Source: an uncultured Oscillospiraceae bacterium
GTDB lineage: Bacteria; Bacillota; Clostridia; Oscillospirales; Oscillospiraceae
Length of the DNA stretch: 24,703 bases
Direction: 5' to 3'
Assembly (NCBI GenBank): GCA_900754515.1
Contig: CAAEDD010000040.1
Coordinates: forward strand, 1 to 24,703
This document shows, one piece after another, positions 24,101 through 24,703 of this stretch. A model generated the notes under the pieces. The model did no database searches, was not told the origin of the DNA, and was given only the letters and a program-made list of their open reading frames with translations. Within the stretch, counting starts at the first letter, position 1, and the number at the start of each line of letters is the position of its first letter. The position numbers and the translations under genes are program-made.

Positions 24101-24702
24101 TTTTCCTGGGGTTCCTCGGGATTGGTCTGCTCGCTCTGATCTCCTTCAAGGTAATTAATAATGGCGTCCCGCAGGGCCATCTGAAGCGTGCTGCCTTCCG
24201 ACAGATCCAGATCGCCTTCATAGACTCCGGAACTGACGGTAATATCTATATGTACGTTTCCATCCTCAGCCTTGGGGATGTTGGTGGACAGGTAAGAAAC
24301 TGCTCCATTCAGAGCGTTGATAATGGCATTGTTGGAAGTGTCGTTGAGGTATATCTCCCCCACATCCGTACCGTTGATTTTGAGGGTTGCGCTGCCCGCA
24401 GGGACGGAATAATCCTCCTCCCGCTCCACTTCGCCGTTATCCACCAGGACGTCGGAAGTCGCAGTCTGAGTATCGCTGCCGTCCTTTGAGACCTGCTGGG
24501 TCTGACCGGTTGTACCGTCGGTTCCGCCGGTTCCTTCGCTGCTGCCCGCAGTACCGTCGGTTCCGCCGGTTCCTTCGCTGCTGCCCGCAGTGCCGTCGGT
24601 GCCGCCGGTTCCCTCGCTGCTGCCCGCAGTGCCATCGGTGCCGCCGGTTCCCTCGCTGCTGCCCGCAGTGCCGTCGGTGCCGCCGGTTCCCTCGCTGCTG
24701 CC
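1..24702 (-). CDS. Giant SLH-domain surface protein, adhesin-like (internal fragment, both ends missing)
   Basis: One reading frame on the minus strand is open from base 24702 to base 1 (8,234 codons). No in-frame stop was seen when every line was split into triplets, and protein character is coherent throughout. There is no start, ribosome binding site, signal peptide or stop in the window. Composition is typical of secreted repeat proteins: rich in Ala, Gly, Val, Ser, Thr, Asp and Asn, with only five Cys seen (codons at 4312, 5548, 7042, 12997, 16720). In order, N to C, it has a Gly/Thr tandem repeat, a region with RTX-like turns, a long array of units of about 55 residues, a central Tyr-rich beta region, 20-residue rungs, a coiled coil, and an SLH domain. 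The SLH domain implies export and binding to cell-wall polymer. The array resembles those of giant filamentous adhesins and haemagglutinins. Adhesion, matrix or stalk function is inferred. No catalytic motif was recognised. Confidence 0.95.
172..960 (-). repeat. Acidic beta-repeats with G-x-(I/V)-G-x-x-(D/E)-x-(P/S)-(L/I) signature
   Basis: About 260 residues of short strands and acidic turns. A signature recurs four times here: GTIGEEDNSLSINV (892-933), GDTGTKEEPI (661-690), GDIGSKDEPIKI (436-471) and GTVGKEDNPLDI (217-252). Other strands are LTADGDIGS, VYIDSDGDIVIDHID and VVITADGSV. The same signature appears at 1930-1965 and 3646-3684. Comparable motifs are common between coils of large bacterial beta-helix adhesins. 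This block directly precedes the wall-anchoring module. Confidence 0.75.
985..1380 (-). other. Coiled-coil rod (~132 residues)
   Basis: A continuous, highly charged helical stretch without Gly or Pro in its core: KELAQAQAENAQAQAELEAL, KQRLETEREYLEPLEESIDQ, LESLKKDLQADKTELEN, ERLEIEKQLKDIEDKLDNID, LLQEKADAEKKADAAEQKLE. Hydrophobic residues follow heptad-like spacing, with breaks near NQTPTTET and KYQPEKAY. It lies between two beta-repeat segments close to the wall-anchoring end. It could act as a rigid spacer or as an oligomerisation stalk. Confidence 0.9.
1441..1800 (-). repeat. 20-residue (60-nt) beta-rung repeats
   Basis: Five to six consecutive units of 20 residues (19 in one case) with the pattern G-(D/S)-x-(N/D)-(V/I)-x-x-x-x-V-x-G-(N/D/L)-(M/L/A)-x. 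Examples are QGDMNVNELDVGGNADVSS, NGINIDNAQVDGDLDVNA, GGSLNVDQAQVGGDMEADS, QGDMNIGQIHVGGNMDTSS and GGDTDVGQLQVDGLVSMDS. The last unit, QGDITVNKTTGDITVDKI, is compressed. The constant period of about one solenoid turn suggests a regular right-handed beta-helix. It runs through LNLDDKISDNSPDFI into the coiled coil. Confidence 0.85.
1861..2610 (-). other. Thr/Ser/Asp-rich beta segment
   Basis: About 250 residues of strand-like sequence: SLINNGSITITQDTGTLTA, SIIELTATAIDGSILDLT, GGSWTISRNPQSGELEMSF, PGDIEITELSGDLGVNEV and GGKVSLTVTQGDL. A GTIGSRDNPIDV motif lies at 1930-1965. It leads directly into the 20-residue rung repeats. Likely beta-solenoid or beta-sandwich; function unknown. Confidence 0.6.
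2611..3180 (-). other. Acidic helical segment with two LTxEQxxxLLxxL-like motifs
   Basis: About 190 strongly acidic residues. EELAEYFLGS and DYRLRLEELV lead into LTEEQITELLEKL (about 2887-2925). After an acidic Gly/Asp linker comes the similar WTKEQFVKLLSAAL (about 2782-2823), then IVKDETIILLYWDAMSDEEK and FWEDVDYPE. The two motifs look like a duplicated short helix-turn-helix unit. Net negative charge suggests a surface-exposed or cation-binding segment. No family recognised. Confidence 0.55.
3241..3699 (-). other. Asp/Ile-rich beta-repeat segment
   Basis: This segment opens with GSIGTADDPLEIS (3646-3684) and continues with strand-turn rhythm: GELIFLNLEGEK, ITLDPDIVVDNVTLDVDSG, GGVIDLDAGDDIRFKR and GTIDLDAKGVV. 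The pattern GxIDLDAxxxxR occurs twice (near 3370-3460). It probably forms another short solenoid. The opening motif links it to the C-terminal acidic repeats at 180-960. Confidence 0.6.
3700..8100 (-). other. Central non-repetitive, Tyr/Asp-rich beta region
   Basis: About 1,467 residues with quite different composition from the array: Tyr, Asp, Glu, Lys, Asn, Thr and Ile are frequent and Ala is scarce. Many alternating strand patterns suggest a string of beta-sandwich or Ig-like domains, for example TLTITLVDGQDTYT, ETWTYTVKDKEGEVS, TGKYYYNTSGNNWV and IIQERKYRLVGRVSYGG. A Thr/Pro linker TPDTPDPAAETTT (about 5180-5220) separates parts of it, and a Gly/Asp/Ser patch lies at about 4681-4740. Three of the five Cys codons seen in the whole window fall here (4312, 5548, 7042). 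No catalytic motif stands out. A ligand- or host-binding role would be a guess. I cannot assign a family. Confidence 0.65.
8101..13560 (-). repeat. Ala/Gly/Val-rich array of ~55-residue units, third block
   Basis: Units here often have the form (V/I)-x-V-x-V-N-x-x-x-A...A-Y-(I/L/V), then L-x-V-x-S and a Gly-rich turn (TGGGSVSLVSVEANVAKA, TGGGSGVSVGFVDVKVNKSD). The aromatic of the A-Y-I position recurs at 11197, 11011, 10849, 10681, 10516, 10276, 10111, 9949, 9781, 9601 and 9430. Spacings are 54-62 residues except one of 80. The GSGTAAVG element of the second block is less evident here, so this is a distinct sub-family of the same unit. The array fades into the non-repetitive central region around 8100-8400. 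A beta-solenoid stalk is the likely fold. Confidence 0.85.
13561..14040 (-). other. Hydrophilic Tyr/Asp/Asn-rich insertion between array blocks
   Basis: About 160 residues that break the Ala-rich array. They begin with a helical piece (SSEALQKYFNADSLINGE, MKDKAPEAARNIYEGLSE). They continue as a polar, beta-like segment (GSGYRYSEASAGEQVQKTN, PLYYDENNNETTIVTDRPVY, YLSEDINKEYSVSQDGDG) and an acidic tail (ADLTVPELENDSSDRGE), then return to array-like sequence (GDIRVEAKDLL). It is in frame with both flanks. Probably a small exposed domain. No family recognised. Confidence 0.7.
15001..15036 (-). other. Asp-rich calcium-loop-like motif (DVDGDGSSDSSD)
   Basis: Twelve residues DVDGDGSSDSSD match the spacing D-x-D-x-D-G-x-x-D-x-x-D seen in thrombospondin type 3 repeats and resemble EF-hand loops. 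The motif sits in an insertion of about 20 residues (LSPDSGT precedes, GEGEIAVEA follows) that lengthens one array unit to about 77 residues. Calcium binding is inferred from pattern alone. The single copy has no Cys, so it could simply be an acidic linker. Confidence 0.45.
16600..16902 (-). other. Non-repetitive insertion with Trp, Cys and Met (~100 residues)
   Basis: Between SLTVNAQRPIVDES and SGQTAANLAG lies a segment unlike the array: MYEFPFDWSNLLTINSASD, ITLPRQLNQITQIKIECTIG, DVMDIFDMINYMAMVNYYVE. It has aromatic, Met and Cys residues that are rare elsewhere in the protein. It reads as a strand-strand-helix-like small domain looped from one repeat. Unknown function. Confidence 0.6.
17593..17889 (-). 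other. Helical insertion (~99 residues) in the second array block
   Basis: Starting near YAMATSIGADLDRILEKF, the sequence is helical and mixed-charge (RNKIAAAGNKLGAASLESKL, SAQRSFEKSIPFSSNLLRLL), ending in FTKSTNQANSLSAAAGTAGG, where the Ala/Gly rhythm returns. It is much shorter than the 18.8-19.8 kb insertion and not obviously related to it. Confidence 0.6.
18841..19809 (-). other. Large alpha-helical insertion (~320 residues) in the repeat array
   Basis: The array's Ala/Gly/Val rhythm stops after GKITVAAEIYEKDES. It is replaced by about 320 residues rich in Glu, Leu, Lys, Ala, Tyr and Gln with amphipathic helical character, for example YAYEILVDYLIQEGNLE, LAQAVKDMIDIALWQEDL, LRELVEDLITAKW, ELIEELEIMMDY, LTQEEKTQLDAYL and ELMINQIVASLTGDE. 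The insert closes with LPVLQELQEEFTQLGLGV and YNALAALLSSKF, after which the small-residue repeats resume (VGHTISTQAISGVGA). It is one continuous frame with the flanks. It looks like a folded globular helical domain looped out of the solenoid. I recognise no known family. Confidence 0.75.
19861..22560 (-). repeat. Ala/Gly/Val-rich array of ~55-residue units, first block
   Basis: This is the N-terminal block of the long repeat array. Units alternate between strand-like stretches (for example GDLGIDARSRIVSKASS and GDITVLSRNDTDAQLKS) and small-residue stretches such as VGVGVAV. Units diverge strongly, so the block is visible as a rhythm rather than as DNA identity. The block starts after a GAANPLEA motif at about 22534-22560. 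It holds a long stretch without recognisable inserts (22500-20400), then a low-complexity insert, and ends where the large helical insert begins. The expected fold is a beta-solenoid, as in filamentous haemagglutinin-type adhesins; this is inferred from sequence rhythm only. Confidence 0.75.
20119..20400 (-). other. Hydrophilic low-complexity insert inside the repeat array
   Basis: About 94 residues rich in Thr, Ala, Gly, Lys, Gln, Asn and Glu, almost without large hydrophobics. Stretches include ESKPAGTGGSTPAASSGE, GTDEAAQTQADKTANEK and NEKLKNGENLAKTVNTK. It separates two strand-like segments (NVNVAAESVSRI before it, SIQVAAGIAVNI after it). It is therefore best read as a disordered or partly helical loop thrown out of one solenoid coil. 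Function unknown. Confidence 0.7.
22561..24504 (-). other. N-proximal non-repetitive region of the giant protein with isolated RTX-like turns
   Basis: About 648 residues between the Gly/Thr linker and the Ala-rich array. It is richer in Asp, Glu, Asn, Tyr and Ile than the array. Three Gly/Asp turns each follow a short beta-like stretch: SGDDRVNL (23782-23805), TGDGADQL (23539-23562) and GGDGDDSVT (23233-23259). The last fits the RTX calcium-binding nonapeptide pattern GGxGxDxUx; the other two are partial. Amphipathic helical stretches lie between them (around 23590-23760 and 22940-23060). Tandem RTX blades are absent, so a calcium beta-roll is unlikely, but isolated calcium-binding loops are possible. 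I recognise no enzyme family. Confidence 0.6.
23233..23259 (-). other. Single RTX-like nonapeptide (GGDGDDSVT)
   Basis: Residues GGDGDDSVT match the consensus GGxGxDxUx at every defined position. They follow a short beta-like stretch (SYTVV). The turn is solitary rather than tandem, so it is at most one calcium-binding loop. Related incomplete turns lie at 23539-23562 and 23782-23805. Confidence 0.45.
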
Positions 24703-24703
24703 C
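24505..24703 (-). repeat. 13-residue (39-nt) tandem repeat, Gly/Thr/Ser linker
   Basis: The 39-nt unit is repeated head to tail in frame and encodes GSSEGTGGTDGTA. Full units start on the plus strand at 24538, 24577, 24616 and 24655. A sixth begins at 24694 and runs off the window, and a degenerate unit lies at 24505-24537. Differences between full copies are all synonymous (GGT/GGC/GGA for Gly, GAA/GAG for Glu, GAC/GAT for Asp). The degenerate copy has Thr in place of the Ala. Such a run is expected to be a flexible, extended linker. The true copy number is unknown because the array continues past the edge. Confidence 0.95.

Noticed and set aside
24309..24635. Minus-strand 108-codon ORF with Ala/Pro/Glu repeats
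   Set aside because: It is the 39-nt repeat read in a different minus-strand frame. The main frame gives the GSSEGTGGTDGTA units and continues through the whole window.
24505..24703. Possible CRISPR array from 39-nt repeats
   Set aside because: Units are directly adjacent without spacers, are in frame, and differ only at third codon positions, as expected of a coding tandem repeat.
1..24703. Search for promoters, terminators, RNA genes or insertion elements
   Set aside because: No noncoding gap exists and the coding frame never breaks. I saw no tRNA- or rRNA-like sequence and no inverted-repeat-flanked transposase.

Overview
The whole window is the inside of one giant protein-coding gene on the minus strand. 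Split into triplets from base 1, the plus strand shows no TTA, CTA or TCA triplet in any line I read. The complementary frame is therefore open for all 8,234 codons (24702 down to 1). Neither start nor stop codon lies in the window: the N-terminus is off the right edge and the C-terminus off the left edge. There is no intergenic DNA, no RNA gene and no convincing second gene. The many plus-strand ORFs are antisense shadows of this gene.

Read N to C (right to left), the protein is modular: (1) a 13-residue Gly/Thr/Ser tandem repeat at the right edge; (2) a non-repetitive N-proximal region (about 24.5-22.5 kb) with three isolated RTX-like Gly/Asp turns; (3) a very long Ala/Gly/Val-rich array of degenerate units of about 55 residues (about 22.5-8.1 kb), probably a beta-solenoid, interrupted by a low-complexity insert, a large helical insert (19.8-18.8 kb) and several smaller ones; (4) a central Tyr/Asp-rich, non-repetitive beta-rich region (about 8.1-3.7 kb); (5) an acidic region with a helical piece, then beta-repeats including an exact 20-residue (60-nt) periodicity; (6) a charged coiled coil of about 130 residues; (7) acidic beta-repeats with a recurring G-x-I-G-x-x-D-x-P-L signature; (8) a Trp/Arg-rich linker running into an S-layer homology (SLH) domain at the left edge.

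The likely picture is a secreted adhesin or stalk-like surface protein. Its C-terminal SLH module(s) would hold it to secondary cell-wall polymer, the coiled coil and beta-repeats would act as a spacer, and the long repeat array would project outward. Near absence of cysteine (five seen) fits an extracellular repeat protein. SLH domains, G+C around the high 50s (57% in the one line counted) and frequent ATA isoleucine codons suggest an anaerobic Bacillota of the Clostridia type (an Oscillospirales-like gut bacterium would fit), but a Negativicutes or another SLH-bearing lineage is not excluded. The organism assignment is inference.
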